A stretch of DNA of 64,000 nt from Paraburkholderia sejongensis (GTDB taxonomy: Bacteria; Pseudomonadota; Gammaproteobacteria; Burkholderiales; Burkholderiaceae): assembly GCF_020880815.1 (NCBI RefSeq), contig NZ_JAJITD010000023.1:1-64000 (forward strand), given 5' to 3'. Under the pieces are notes generated by a model. The model was not told where the DNA came from. It saw only the letters and a list, made by a program, of their open reading frames with translations, and ran no database searches. This document shows positions 55,508 through 64,000 of this stretch, one piece after another. A program made the translations under genes and the position numbers. Within the stretch, counting starts at the first letter, position 1. Every line of letters starts with the position of its first letter.

Positions 55508-57175
55508 ATGTCGATCGACGCTGACGAACTCGCGAAACGCTTGCCGAGGACGCCCGATTTCGCGCGCGAGAACCTCGCGCTGGTCCGTCTCGCGCGCGCG
55601 CAGATGGGTTCGCGCGCGGACCTGCTGAACGCGATTGCGAGCGAAGCGTTAGAGCTGTGCAATGCCGGCAGCGCCGGCATCAGCCTCGTCGAAGAAACGG
55701 CGGGCGGCCGCTGTTTCCGCTGGCTGTCGGTGGCCGGCCAATGCGCGGGGCTGCAGGGCCGCACCACGGCCTGGAACGAATGTCCATGCGGTATCACGCT
55801 CGACGCCGGCCTGCCGCGCCTGTTCGTCGCGCCGCAGCAGCAGTTCGCCTGTTTGCGCGCGTTGGAGATCGACATTCCCGAGGGAATCGTCGTGCCGATT
55901 CCATCGGACAGCGGTCATCTCGGCGCGGTCTGGGTGATGGCGCACCGCGCGGAACAACGCTTCGACCAGGAAGACTTGCGGCTGCTGTCGAATCTCGCGG
56001 CGGTCGCCGGCGCGGCCGTCACGATGGTCAACGTGCGCGACGCCGGCGCGGAGAGCGATCGTCGGCATGACGAATTTATCGCGATGCTCGCACACGAGTT
56101 GAGAAATCCGATGGCGTCGATCGACGGGGCGCTCGCCGTCGCCAGGCGCATGCCGTCCAGCGACGCCAGGATCGACAAGGTCCTGACCATCGCCGAACGG
56201 CAATGCGGCTATTTGCGCACGCTGCTCGACGAACTGCTCGATGCCGCGCGACTCAAGCATGGAAAGCTGGTCCTCAAGCCGCGCGACGGCTGGTTGAACG
56301 AGATCGTCGACGATGCGCTCGCTCTGGTGAGCCACGACCTCGCGGCGCGCGGCCATACGCTGATCCGGACCGGGTTGGACGCGCCGCTCGCCGTCCACGC
56401 GGACCCCGTCAGACTCAGTCAGATCCTCGGCAATCTGCTGTCGAACGCGGCGAAATACACGCCGGCCGGCGGCGTGATCGAACTGGCGGTCGCGCCGCTC
56501 GCGGGCGACGATGCCGGCATCGTCGCGATCGACGTGAAGGACAACGGCATCGGCATCGATCCGCTGATTCAACCGAAAATCTTCGATCTGTTCGCGCAAT
56601 CGGCCGGCGATGCCCGGCGCTCGGAAGGCGGTCTCGGGATCGGGCTGGCGGTGGCGAAGCGGCTGGTGGAACTGCACGGCGGCTCGATCGGCGTGCATAG
56701 CGAAGGGGCCGGCAAAGGCAGCCGGTTTTCATTGCGGCTGCCGATCCTGCGTGCCGGGCAAGCCGAAGCGCCCGCCGAAGCGGCCGCTGCTCCGGCGCCG
56801 CCGCGGCCGGCCCGTCTGCTCCTGGTCGATGACAATACCGATGCGCTGAACGTGCTGACCGTGCTGCTCGAACTCGACGGCCATGCGGTGACGATCAGCG
56901 ATAGCGGGCGCGGCGCGCTTGCGCTGATCGCGCGGACCCGGCCCGAGATCGCGATCATCGATGTCGGCATGCCGGATATGGACGGCTTCGAAGTGGCGCG
57001 CGCGATCCGCGCGAATCCGGACCTCGATGCGGTGACGCTGGTCGCGTTGACAGGCTATGGAGCGCCGGCGGATAAGGCCCGGGCGCTGGCCGCCGGCTTC
57101 GATCATCATCTGACCAAGCCGTTGTCGCTGGAGTTGTTGCGAGGGATTCTGGCGCAAGCCGCGGACGCGCGCTGA
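55508..57175 (+). CDS. GAF-domain hybrid histidine kinase with receiver
   Basis: This 555-residue cytoplasmic hybrid kinase has a GAF domain (about 20-175; Cys-rich NECPCGITL pocket), a HisKA segment (EFIAMLAHELRNPMASI), an HATPase domain (NLLSNAAKYTP, DNGIGIDP, GGLGIGLAVAKRLVELHGG) and a C-terminal receiver (LLLVDDNTDALNVL; phosphoacceptor in IIDVGMPDMDG; Lys in LTKPLS). The GAF domain may sense a small ligand or light through a bound cofactor. It has no membrane segment and no dedicated response regulator next to it. A -10-like TATACT lies about 70 bases before the ATG. Confidence 0.9.
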   Translation: MSIDADELAKRLPRTPDFARENLALVRLARAQMGSRADLLNAIASEALELCNAGSAGISLVEETAGGRCFRWLSVAGQCAGLQGRTTAWNECPCGITLDAGLPRLFVAPQQQFACLRALEIDIPEGIVVPIPSDSGHLGAVWVMAHRAEQRFDQEDLRLLSNLAAVAGAAVTMVNVRDAGAESDRRHDEFIAMLAHELRNPMASIDGALAVARRMPSSDARIDKVLTIAERQCGYLRTLLDELLDAARLKHGKLVLKPRDGWLNEIVDDALALVSHDLAARGHTLIRTGLDAPLAVHADPVRLSQILGNLLSNAAKYTPAGGVIELAVAPLAGDDAGIVAIDVKDNGIGIDPLIQPKIFDLFAQSAGDARRSEGGLGIGLAVAKRLVELHGGSIGVHSEGAGKGSRFSLRLPILRAGQAEAPAEAAAAPAPPRPARLLLVDDNTDALNVLTVLLELDGHAVTISDSGRGALALIARTRPEIAIIDVGMPDMDGFEVARAIRANPDLDAVTLVALTGYGAPADKARALAAGFDHHLTKPLSLELLRGILAQAADAR

Positions 57176-57214
57176 GCGGCAAGCACGCGTAAGCGCCCGC
57201 GCCGAACGCGCGAA

Positions 57215-57640
57215 TTACTTCGCGAACAACTGGCTCATATCCTTGAAAGCCTTGAATTCCAGCGCATTGCCGCACGGATCGAGCAGGAACATCGTCGCCT
57301 GTTCGCCGACCTCGCCCTTGAAGCGGATATACGGATCGATCACGAACTCGGTGCCGAACGACTTCAGGCGCTCCGCGAGCGCTTCCCACTCGTCCCACTT
57401 CAGCACGATGCCGAAATGCGGCACCGGCACGTCGTGGCCGTCCACCGGATTGCTGCCGAGCTTTTCCTGCGCCGGCGTTTTCGGCTGCTCGTGAATGACC
57501 AGTTGATGTCCGTAGAAATCGAAGTCCACCCACTGCGCGCTGGAACGGCCTTCCGCGAGACCGAAAACGTGGCCGTAAAAATTACGCGCGGCGGCAAGGT
57601 CGTACACCGGGATGGCGAGGTGAAACGGAGAAAGACTCAT
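57215..57640 (-). CDS. VOC-family (glyoxalase-fold) protein
   Basis: This 141-residue VOC-fold protein has two beta-alpha-beta-beta-beta modules (FHLAIPVYDLAAARNFYGHVFGL; PHFGIVLKWDEWEAL; DPCGNALEFKAF) with His/Glu positions for a metal. Members include glyoxalases, dioxygenases and resistance proteins; the substrate cannot be told. ATG at 57640 gives the normal start of the fold; the longer frame to 57742 would run back through the intergenic space. It stands alone, convergent to the hybrid kinase. Confidence 0.82.
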   Translation of the reverse strand: MSLSPFHLAIPVYDLAAARNFYGHVFGLAEGRSSAQWVDFDFYGHQLVIHEQPKTPAQEKLGSNPVDGHDVPVPHFGIVLKWDEWEALAERLKSFGTEFVIDPYIRFKGEVGEQATMFLLDPCGNALEFKAFKDMSQLFAK

Positions 57641-58144
57641 GGTTGTACAAGGCCAGGTTGTGACGTCTTTGCCGTGGATCGATCCAGGCGGACGTAATTT
57701 TGGGGGAGCGGCGAGGCGGAACTCGCGTCGCCCGGTCAACACGGTGCGAGCGGCAAGCCGAAACCGTCAGCGCAACTGCCACCATACTAAATTGCCGGTC
57801 GAAAAAACAAAAGGTCCGCACGGCAAGCACGCGTCAGCAAACCGTAATCACTGCAAAAACGCTTTTACCGGTTACCTCCCAATATATCGGCGATTAAATT
57901 TTCCTTAATCAAAATTGTTAAAAGAAACCTCACCGAAAATTACCAATTCTTACCAGCGATAAGATACCTTTCGATTGCGATTTTTTTGGACACTTTTGCA
58001 ATTATAAAAAACCGTGTAAATCGCCTGCTTGGTGCGCCGGCATACATAAGTACCGAAATTGGCTCTCTACTATTCGACAACATTGGCCGGCTTAAAGCTA
58101 TTGCCCGACAATTCGGGCTAACGCGCTATCAATCAGGGTTCGAC
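57641..58144. other. A/T-rich spacer before the glycosyltransferase gene
   Basis: This spacer is markedly A/T-rich compared with the rest of the window, most of all at 57890-58020. An open frame in phase with the glycosyltransferase extends back to a TTG at 57986 but has a third-position G+C near the local average, unlike true genes here. I treat it as promoter or leader sequence; the lower G+C is also what an acquired segment would show. Confidence 0.5.
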
Positions 58145-59425
58145 ATGGAGCGTTGCAGAGTACTGGTAATAAACGATTATGCAAAGATGGGCGGCGCGGA
58201 GGTTGTCTATCAGCAATCGGCCGAGCTTCTCGGCACGCTGCCGGAAGTCGACGTCAGATGCTTCGACGACAGCCATTTCCCCGTCGGCACCACAATGTGG
58301 GCGAGGTCGTGGAATGTTCGCGCCGCCCGGGCGCTGGAAGAAACGATCCTTGCTTTCAGGCCTCATCGGCTGATGGTGCACAACTACCACAATGCTCTGT
58401 CCAACTCGATTCTGAACGTGATCGCGCGGCTCAAGCGCGAACTCGGTTATCGCGTCTATCACACGAGCCACGACTACCATCTGGTGTACTACAACCCCGC
58501 GCTGCAGTATTTCGACAAGCGGCGCGCGGTGATCTTTCCGTTGGAGGCATTGGGCACACGCGCTGCGCTCACGCGCCGGCCCACGCCGAAAGGGATGGTG
58601 CACGATCTGATGACCAAGCTGTATTGGCATGCGGTACGCGGCGCATTCAATCCGACGCGTGTCTTCGAAACCATTCTGTGCCCCAGCGAATTCATGGAGA
58701 AAGCACTGCACCGGGTTGGGGTAATGAATACGAAAGTGGTGCGTAATCCGTCTTCAGTGCCGCAAGCGCTGCAGCCATTGGTGACCAATGGCACGTCGAG
58801 TCTGAATATCGCTTTCGTCGGCCGAATTTCGCAGGAAAAGGGGCTCGGGGAATTCGTCGAACTCGCGCAACAGATCGATTTTCATCGTATCGGCGTGATC
58901 GGTGTATTCGGCGACGGTCCGGAGCGCGCGGCGTTGGAGCAACGTTTCGGATCGTTGATTGGGCAGCGCAAGCTGATCTTTTTCGGCCGCTTGCCGCAGC
59001 AGGAACTGTTTGCGCAGATGCGGCGCTTCGCCGACGCGGTGGTCGTCCCTTCGCTGGGCGCCGAGAACGCGCCGCTCGTCATCATCGAGGCGGCGATGCT
59101 CGGCATGCCGGCACTGGTTCACGACAGCGGCAGCATGGCGACGACCGGCGACGAAGTCGGCAACAAGATCAAATTCCTGTCGCGGCCCGACAGTTTGAAG
59201 CTCGCGCTGGACCGGCTGGCCGCACATCTGGCGGACCACGGCAGAACGTATTCGGTCGGCGAATACCTGCCGGAGCGCTATCTGCAGCGTCTCGTCGAGA
59301 CGATGGACATCGACGGGCATTTCAGGCAGCGCGTGCCGGCGCAGCGGGGCGATGCGACGGGGGCGGAGCGGCGGCGCGGCTCGGCGTGCGAGTGTGAGTC
59401 TGGCGCTAACGATGTTGCGACATAG
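58145..59425 (+). CDS. Glycosyltransferase family 4
   Basis: This 426-residue GT-B protein begins with the first Rossmann strand (CRVLVINDYAKMGGAEVVYQQ) and has the C-terminal nucleotide-sugar site (IAFVGRISQEKGLGEFV, VFGDGPERAALE, VPSLGAENAPLVIIEAAMLGMPALV) with the conserved E-x7-E pattern. It adds a sugar to a lipid or polysaccharide acceptor. I place the start at ATG 58145 because it has an AGGG ribosome site and leads straight into the fold; an extension to TTG 57986 (53 residues more) is possible. It has no other polysaccharide genes around it. The C-terminus ends in a low-complexity Arg/Gly tail. Confidence 0.82.
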   Translation: MERCRVLVINDYAKMGGAEVVYQQSAELLGTLPEVDVRCFDDSHFPVGTTMWARSWNVRAARALEETILAFRPHRLMVHNYHNALSNSILNVIARLKRELGYRVYHTSHDYHLVYYNPALQYFDKRRAVIFPLEALGTRAALTRRPTPKGMVHDLMTKLYWHAVRGAFNPTRVFETILCPSEFMEKALHRVGVMNTKVVRNPSSVPQALQPLVTNGTSSLNIAFVGRISQEKGLGEFVELAQQIDFHRIGVIGVFGDGPERAALEQRFGSLIGQRKLIFFGRLPQQELFAQMRRFADAVVVPSLGAENAPLVIIEAAMLGMPALVHDSGSMATTGDEVGNKIKFLSRPDSLKLALDRLAAHLADHGRTYSVGEYLPERYLQRLVETMDIDGHFRQRVPAQRGDATGAERRRGSACECESGANDVAT

Positions 59426-59455
59426 CTGAGGGCCGGACGGCAGCCCGGTGGTCGC

Positions 59456-60142
59456 TCATTTCGTGGCTGGCGCGCTGCCTTGATCGCCAGTCGGCTGCGA
59501 TGCGCCGATCGGCGGAATCGCGTCGTTGATCGACGGCAGCGGCTGAGGCTCCTGCGCCGCCCGCGCCTCGGTCGCGCCGGCGGTCGCCGCCACGGTGTCC
59601 GTGCGAAGCGTCCGCACCTTCAGATAATGGTCGACCAGCGCGAAATAACGCTGATAGAACACACCGGCCGGAATCGTCTCGCTCGCGACCTTCACCATCG
59701 AGTCGTCGCTCGACCCGATCGGCAGCGACAACGAGCCGAACACGCTCAAACCGACGCTCGCCGACGTGTTGCTTTTCTTCAGAGCATAACGATCCTGCAC
59801 CGCATTCACGTAGGCGGTGCTGTGATTGCTGCTGGGGTCGTCTGCGGTACAGACGACGTGGACTTCGATCACCGCGTGCGAATCGGCGTTCGGCTGGAAA
59901 TTTTTAGAGCCGTCGACCGCATCGGACCTCGGCGAGTTGGCGATATAGCCCTGGCTGAGCAATGCGCGGCGGGCGGCTTCACAAGCGACGTCCGCCTTCG
60001 CGTCGAACTTGTGCACATAGGGGCTATCGGCTGAGTCGAACTGTTCTTGCTGATAAAGCGGCTTCGGCGTCGAGCACGCGGACAGTGCGCTCGCGAGCGC
60101 AAGAACGACAGCCGCTGAAAAAACGCGGGACTGAGTGTGCAT
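59456..60142 (-). CDS. DUF2242 family lipoprotein
   Basis: This 228-residue lipoprotein has a lipobox LSACS (acylated Cys about 23), then the DUF2242 core (LYQQEQFDSADSPYVHKFDAKADVACEAARRALLSQGY...VEVHVVCTAD...ALKKSNTSASVGLSVFGSLSLPIG). The family is found in Burkholderia and has no known function. The Ala/Pro/Thr-rich C-terminus is likely disordered. It converges with the glycosyltransferase gene with a 30-base gap. Confidence 0.85.
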   Translation of the reverse strand: MHTQSRVFSAAVVLALASALSACSTPKPLYQQEQFDSADSPYVHKFDAKADVACEAARRALLSQGYIANSPRSDAVDGSKNFQPNADSHAVIEVHVVCTADDPSSNHSTAYVNAVQDRYALKKSNTSASVGLSVFGSLSLPIGSSDDSMVKVASETIPAGVFYQRYFALVDHYLKVRTLRTDTVAATAGATEARAAQEPQPLPSINDAIPPIGASQPTGDQGSAPATK

Positions 60143-60316
60143 GGCTGAGAGTGTGGATCGGCGCGAGCGAAGCGGGGTCCGGCACTAAAACGATCAGGAC
60201 ACCCAAGGCTCTTGCACTGCATGAGAGGGACACATCATGCACCGATCCGAAAGTGAATAGGCGGCGTCATTATAGTTTGGTTTCCCTACAGGAAGCTTCG
60301 ACGCGGGTTGTCTGCG

Positions 60317-61489
60317 TCAACGCATTCGGCGCACCGTGGAAAACAGGCCTTCGCTGCCGAACGCGAGACTGGCGAACCGTTCGCCGATTCGACGGTGCGC
60401 GCGTCCGTCCGGGTGCAGTTGATCGGGAAGCGGTAGTTCGTCGAAATCCTGTTGACCGTAAAGCTCGCGCCCGTCGAGATAACGCAGGTGCGGGTCGTTC
60501 GTCGCCCTCTGCTGCACAATGCGCTGCAACTCCTTCCGAATGACGGTCAGCGTCAATTTCCCAGCCTTGCACTCAGCTGGATCGCCGGTTGCCCGAAACG
60601 AAATCTTGCCGGTCGCCAGTGCATCCATATCGAACGCCCCTGGGCCGGGTGTATGTTCGTGAATCGGGCAATAGATTGGTGAGACGACCAGTAGCGGTGT
60701 GGTCGGATGGCCGTCGCGGATGGTGTCGAGGAAACCGTGCATTGCCGGCGTGAATGCGCGCAGCCGCATCAGATCAGTGTTGACGAGGTTGATGCCGATT
60801 TTCAGGCTGATCATATCGGCGGCCGTGTCGCGCATCGTTCGTGCGGTGAACGGGTCGAGTAACGCGCTTCCGCCAAAGCCAAGATTGATTAGCTCCACCT
60901 CACCGAGGGAAGCGGCGAGCGCGGGCCAGATCGACGTGGGGCTGTCTCCATTGGAGCCGTGGCTGATGGAACTGCCGTGATGCAACCAGATCTTTCGACC
61001 GTCGTTCACCACCGGTTCGACGCGGGCGTTCGAGCGCAGCGCGACGAGTTCCGCGGTTTCGTTGTACGGCAGCCAGATCTCAACTCTCTTGTCGTGGCCG
61101 GGCAAACCGGCGAACCGGAGCGTATCGAACGGCCCCGCTTGTTTCGACGACGTGCCGGTCGCCATGTCGATCGTCACTATGTCGCCGCTGCCTGCGCGAC
61201 TCTGGCAAACGAGACGGCCGTCGATCAGCAGGTCGTACACACCGGCCGGCCGCGGCGGGATACCCGCATAGACGTAACGCGTGGGCAAGACATCGAGTTC
61301 GATATCCGTCGCCTGGGTGCGAAACACAAGGCGCACGCCAGAAGGTTGCGACTCGGCCATCGCCAATTGAGCATCCGCGCACTGAGCACGCGCCCGGGCA
61401 GGCAGGCGATGCGGGATGATCCCGCGCTCGGTCCGCTCGAGTTCGAGAGCGCCGCGCAACAGGTCGTGGCTAATAAGCGTGGTAATCAC
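60317..61489 (-). CDS. SGNH/GDSL-type esterase
   Basis: This protein of about 390 residues has an N-terminal beta-sandwich part (about 1-165; RLVFRTQATDIELDVLP) and a C-terminal SGNH hydrolase domain with GSSISHG (nucleophile Ser), GFGGSALL, GINLVN and DQLHPDGRAH (catalytic Asp and His). It would hydrolyse an ester on a carbohydrate or lipid. The best start is GTG 61489, with GGAG 8 bases before; the frame extends to 61570 without a ribosome site. No signal peptide is seen. The SDR gene lies upstream on the same strand. Confidence 0.85.
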   Translation of the reverse strand: MITTLISHDLLRGALELERTERGIIPHRLPARARAQCADAQLAMAESQPSGVRLVFRTQATDIELDVLPTRYVYAGIPPRPAGVYDLLIDGRLVCQSRAGSGDIVTIDMATGTSSKQAGPFDTLRFAGLPGHDKRVEIWLPYNETAELVALRSNARVEPVVNDGRKIWLHHGSSISHGSNGDSPTSIWPALAASLGEVELINLGFGGSALLDPFTARTMRDTAADMISLKIGINLVNTDLMRLRAFTPAMHGFLDTIRDGHPTTPLLVVSPIYCPIHEHTPGPGAFDMDALATGKISFRATGDPAECKAGKLTLTVIRKELQRIVQQRATNDPHLRYLDGRELYGQQDFDELPLPDQLHPDGRAHRRIGERFASLAFGSEGLFSTVRRMR

Positions 61490-61604
61490 AAGGCGCTCCG
61501 GTCGTGCATTGTGTGATCGATAGCGTATCAAGAGCGCGTGAGCATAGCAGTCGATGGTGCCGGGAGTCATTCGTTCATCCCGGCACTATGGGACTATTGG
61601 ATTG

Positions 61605-62372
61605 CTAGGAGCCGACCTTCACACTCATTCCGCCGTCCGCCATCACGACCGATCCAACCATGAAGCTGGCTCGCGCGGACGCAAGAAACAGCACGATTTC
61701 CGCTATTTCCTTCGGATCGGCTGCGCGCCCGATCGGTGCGCTCTGCCCGTGAGCGGCAAGCGCGGCGACGCCGTCGCCATCGGCGGCCACGGTGTTGAGG
61801 ATATTCGTGAGTACGTCGCCGGAGCCCACCGCGTTGACCCGGATGCCGTACTCGATGGCCTCCAGCGCAAGCGTTCGCGTCAGTTGCGCAAGCGCGCCTT
61901 TGGACGCGGTATAGGCCGCGATCGTGGGGAACGCAAAGTACGACGCGTATGACGCTACATTGACGATAGCGCCTGAGCGGCGGGGGATCATTGCCTTCAT
62001 CGCTTCACGCGAGTGCAGGAAAGCACCGGTCAGGTTGACGTCGATGATTCGCTGCCAATCGGCGCGCGACATGTCCACCACGAGCTTGTTGATGATGATG
62101 CCCGCGTTGTTCACGAGGAGATCCACTTGCCCGAATCGCTCGATAGCGAGTGAGACGGCTCGCTCGGCACTGCCATCGGCGGAAATATCCGCAACGAGCG
62201 GCACGATGTTGGCACTGGCGAGCGCCTCGACCGCGGGATCGATGTCCTCGGCGACGACTCGCGCGCCGCGCGCTACGAGCAGCTCCGTGATCGCGCGCCC
62301 AATCCCGCTTGCCGCGCCGGTGACGATCGCAACCTTGCCGGCGACTTCTTCTTCGATACCGTACATGTTCAT
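61605..62372 (-). CDS. Short-chain dehydrogenase/reductase
   Basis: This 255-residue classical SDR has the cofactor loop TGAASGIG, NNAG, the catalytic Ser in VNVASYASY and Tyr-x3-Lys in YTASKGALAQ. An acidic residue after the second strand (AEDID) points to NAD rather than NADP. It oxidises or reduces a secondary alcohol; substrate unknown. Upstream is a divergent AraC regulator 188 bases away that probably controls it, and the SGNH esterase follows on the same strand. Confidence 0.9.
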   Translation of the reverse strand: MNMYGIEEEVAGKVAIVTGAASGIGRAITELLVARGARVVAEDIDPAVEALASANIVPLVADISADGSAERAVSLAIERFGQVDLLVNNAGIIINKLVVDMSRADWQRIIDVNLTGAFLHSREAMKAMIPRRSGAIVNVASYASYFAFPTIAAYTASKGALAQLTRTLALEAIEYGIRVNAVGSGDVLTNILNTVAADGDGVAALAAHGQSAPIGRAADPKEIAEIVLFLASARASFMVGSVVMADGGMSVKVGS

Positions 62373-62560
62373 TTCCTCATAGCTGATTGTCGGTCGAACT
62401 GACGCCCAGTTCGAAATGGCAGAAAGAAATGTACGTGTGCCGGACCCGCGGAACCATAGCTACGGTTCTCGCATGCTTGCCTAAAAGTATCAGCAGAAAG
62501 AAGCGACTCTGCGCTTCGTCTATAGTGGCTACCACCGGTAATGCCATCCCAGGAACACGC

Positions 62561-63463
62561 ATGCTCGCGCGGCAAAAGCGAATCATCGGACTGATCAAGC
62601 GGCTCGCGCCGAACGAGGGATACACGGCCTCGCTGCTGCCCGGAGTCAGCTTCATGCGCTCGAATCGCTCTCTTGGTCGCACGCTGGTTCTATACGAACC
62701 GAGCATCGTCCTCGTTTGCCAGGGACGCAAACGCGGCTTTCTCGGCGACGATGTTTTTCTCTACGATGCGAACCACTATCTGGTGCTTTCGGTGCCGTTG
62801 CCGTTTTCCACCGAGACTGAAGCGACACCAGACGAACCACTGCTCGCGGTCACACTCCGTCTCGATCCGGGCATCACCACCGACCTGATGCTTGCTGTCG
62901 ATGCCACGGGCACCCCACTACCAGCGGCGCCGCGCGGCATCTATTCCACTCCGATCAACCAGCGGCTTGCGGGCGCCCTGCTGCGTCTGGTCGAGGCGCT
63001 CGCCTCGCCGCTGGAAGCGAAGATCGTCGCGCCGCTGGTGGTACGCGAGATCTGCTTCCTCGTGTTGACCGGCGAGCAAGGCGACGCGATGCGCGCGTCG
63101 CTCGCCACCACCGGACACTTCTCGCAGATCGCGCGAGCGTTGCGGCGCATCCATGCCGATTACGATCGGCCTATCGATGTCGATACGTTGTGCGGCGAAT
63201 GCGGGATGAGTGCCCCGACGTTTCACCGCCATTTCAAGGCCGTGACCCATACCACGCCGATTCAATATCTGAAGTCGACGCGGTTGCGCCTGGCCCGTCT
63301 GCTGATGATCCGCACCGGGTTGACGGCGTCCGCCGCTTCGGCACGAGTCGGCTATGAAAGTCCGTCGCAATTCAGCCGGGAATTCAAGCGTTTGTTCGGC
63401 CGCGCGCCCACGCAAGAAGTCGCGCAGATGAAGGCCGCGTTTGCATGGTCCGAACCAATGTGA
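62561..63463 (+). CDS. AraC-family transcriptional regulator
   Basis: This 300-residue regulator has an AraC N-terminal domain (YTASLLPGVSFMRSNRSLGRTLVLYEPSIVLVCQG) and a C-terminal HTH pair (IDVDTLCGECGMSAPTFHRHFKA; SASAARVGYESPSQFSREFKRLFG). The pattern resembles AraC regulators next to dehydrogenase genes. ATG 62561 has AGGAA before it and fits the domain; the frame back to 62387 is weak. It is divergent from the SDR gene. Confidence 0.88.
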   Translation: MLARQKRIIGLIKRLAPNEGYTASLLPGVSFMRSNRSLGRTLVLYEPSIVLVCQGRKRGFLGDDVFLYDANHYLVLSVPLPFSTETEATPDEPLLAVTLRLDPGITTDLMLAVDATGTPLPAAPRGIYSTPINQRLAGALLRLVEALASPLEAKIVAPLVVREICFLVLTGEQGDAMRASLATTGHFSQIARALRRIHADYDRPIDVDTLCGECGMSAPTFHRHFKAVTHTTPIQYLKSTRLRLARLLMIRTGLTASAASARVGYESPSQFSREFKRLFGRAPTQEVAQMKAAFAWSEPM

Positions 63464-63558
63464 ACGCCTGAGCGCATTGGATCATTTGCCCGATGCCGCC
63501 GGCCCAGGCGATGATTCGGGCCGCGAACGCATGTACGGCGCCAGATTTTTCGCGGGTG

Positions 63559-63588
63559 TTGACCATTGTGGACTGAATGGTTTATAAA
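63559..63588 (+). promoter_or_regulatory. Promoter of the TetR gene with operator-like inverted repeat
   Basis: TTGACC (63559-63564) and TTATAA (63582-63587) are spaced by 17 bases, a near-consensus sigma-70 promoter. ACCATT (63562-63567) and AATGGT (63576-63581) form a perfect inverted repeat with an 8-base spacer lying between the two elements, as expected for an autoregulatory TetR operator. Confidence 0.7.
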
Positions 63589-63594
63589 TCACCC

Positions 63595-64000
63595 ATGCCT
63601 AACACCACCATCCCCGCCGACCGCCAGCGCGGCCGCCCCCGCGAGTTCGACCCCGACCGGATTATCGAGCGGGCAATGCAGATCTTCTGGACGCGCGGCT
63701 ATCAAGGCACCTCCTTACCGGACTTGCTGGAAGCGACCAGGCTCTCCCGAGGCAGTTTGTACGCAGCTTTCGGCGACAAACACGGGCTGTTCCTGCTCGC
63801 TCTCGATCGCTACATCGTCCAGGCGCTCAAGCGTCTGGACGATGAGCTTGCGTCGGGCCAGACAGCGCTAGCCGGGTTGCAGACGTGTCTGGACGGTTAT
63901 GTCGCGCGTACCGATGGCGCGGCCGGCAAGCGCGGCTGCCTGGTGGTGGCTACGGCAATGGAATTGGCGGCACACGACCAGGAAGTGTCGAAACGGATCG
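63595..64000 (+). CDS. TetR/AcrR-family regulator, cut by the window end
   Basis: The frame starts at ATG 63595 and runs off the window after about 135 residues. It has the TetR N-terminal HTH (RPREFDPDRIIERAMQIFW; TSLPDLLEATRLSRGSLYAAFGDKHGLF) and the start of the ligand domain with CLVVATAMELAAHDQEV. It follows its own strong promoter with an operator-like repeat, so it probably represses itself. The target gene would be beyond the window. Confidence 0.88.
   Translation, partial: MPNTTIPADRQRGRPREFDPDRIIERAMQIFWTRGYQGTSLPDLLEATRLSRGSLYAAFGDKHGLFLLALDRYIVQALKRLDDELASGQTALAGLQTCLDGYVARTDGAAGKRGCLVVATAMELAAHDQEVSKRI

Noticed and set aside
57986..58144. N-terminal extension of the glycosyltransferase from TTG 57986
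   Set aside because: No ribosome site, local third-position G+C not coding-like, and the fold starts right after ATG 58145; kept only as an alternative.

Overview
The window looks like a chromosome segment of a high-G+C betaproteobacterium in the Burkholderiaceae, most likely Paraburkholderia or a near relative. The support is an ESPR-type CdiA with an LYN junction motif, Burkholderia-type porin, DUF4148 and DUF2242 proteins, strong G/C bias at third codon positions, and a methylofuran/H4MPT C1 module beside PQQ genes. Identification is from sequence recognition only; no database search was run.

Layout. (1) 0-10.5 kb is an interbacterial-competition island on the minus strand: a contact-dependent inhibition exoprotein (cdiA) broken by one frameshift, its probable immunity gene and terminator, then two DUF3828 genes. 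One DUF3828 gene is frameshifted and sits directly behind a 43-codon fragment resembling the N-terminus of a cysteine peptidoglycan hydrolase effector. (2) 10.5-19.6 kb is one-carbon metabolism: three minus-strand genes of probable methylofuran synthesis (amino-acid kinase, hydantoinase-like, ATP-grasp), a HisA-like gene, and fhcB-A-D-C for the formyltransferase/hydrolase complex. (3) 19.7-26.3 kb holds cytochrome b561, an alpha/beta hydrolase and pqqBCDE, followed by a NarL-type regulator and a converging histidine kinase. (4) 26.5-32.3 kb holds a TonB-dependent receptor, a PQQ-associated beta-propeller protein and a complete tonB-exbB-exbD set. (5) 32.4-39.7 kb holds cbbY and gph, then on the minus strand a PQQ alcohol dehydrogenase with a lanthanide-type Asp-x-Asp motif, a diheme cytochrome c and an ankyrin protein, then a SulP transporter and beta-carbonic anhydrase. 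(6) 39.8-50.1 kb holds a DUF4148 protein, an OmpR-type two-component system, and a catabolic locus (MFS, porin, LysR, AraC, opine-type dehydrogenase, 3-hydroxyacyl-CoA dehydrogenase-like). (7) 50.3-51.4 kb holds a secreted Asp/His/Gly-rich peptide next to a 2-oxoglutarate/Fe(II) oxygenase. (8) 51.4-64 kb is mixed: ClpK/ClpG-type disaggregase, Nudix, hybrid kinase, VOC protein, glycosyltransferase, lipoprotein, SGNH hydrolase, SDR, AraC and a TetR gene cut by the window edge.

How the parts fit. Regions 2-5 read as one alcohol/C1 programme. The receptor and its own TonB motor could import a metal complex, perhaps a lanthanide. pqqBCDE make the cofactor, and the quinoprotein with cytochrome c oxidises the alcohol in the periplasm. 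Formaldehyde would pass through methylofuran/H4MPT carriers to formate and CO2, and cbbY, gph, SulP and carbonic anhydrase suggest CO2 refixation. fae, mtdB, mch and pqqA are not visible here. A 13-bp motif GGGA-N5-TCCC occurs twice before the receptor and once between the propeller and tonB genes, and may be the binding site of the local regulator.

The most novel-looking items are the Asp/His/Gly-rich peptide plus oxygenase pair (50.3-51.4 kb), the self-contained metal-uptake and PQQ circuit with its shared operator (26-32 kb), and the FNR-box plus sequestered-SD control of a decayed effector/immunity pair (10.2-10.4 kb).
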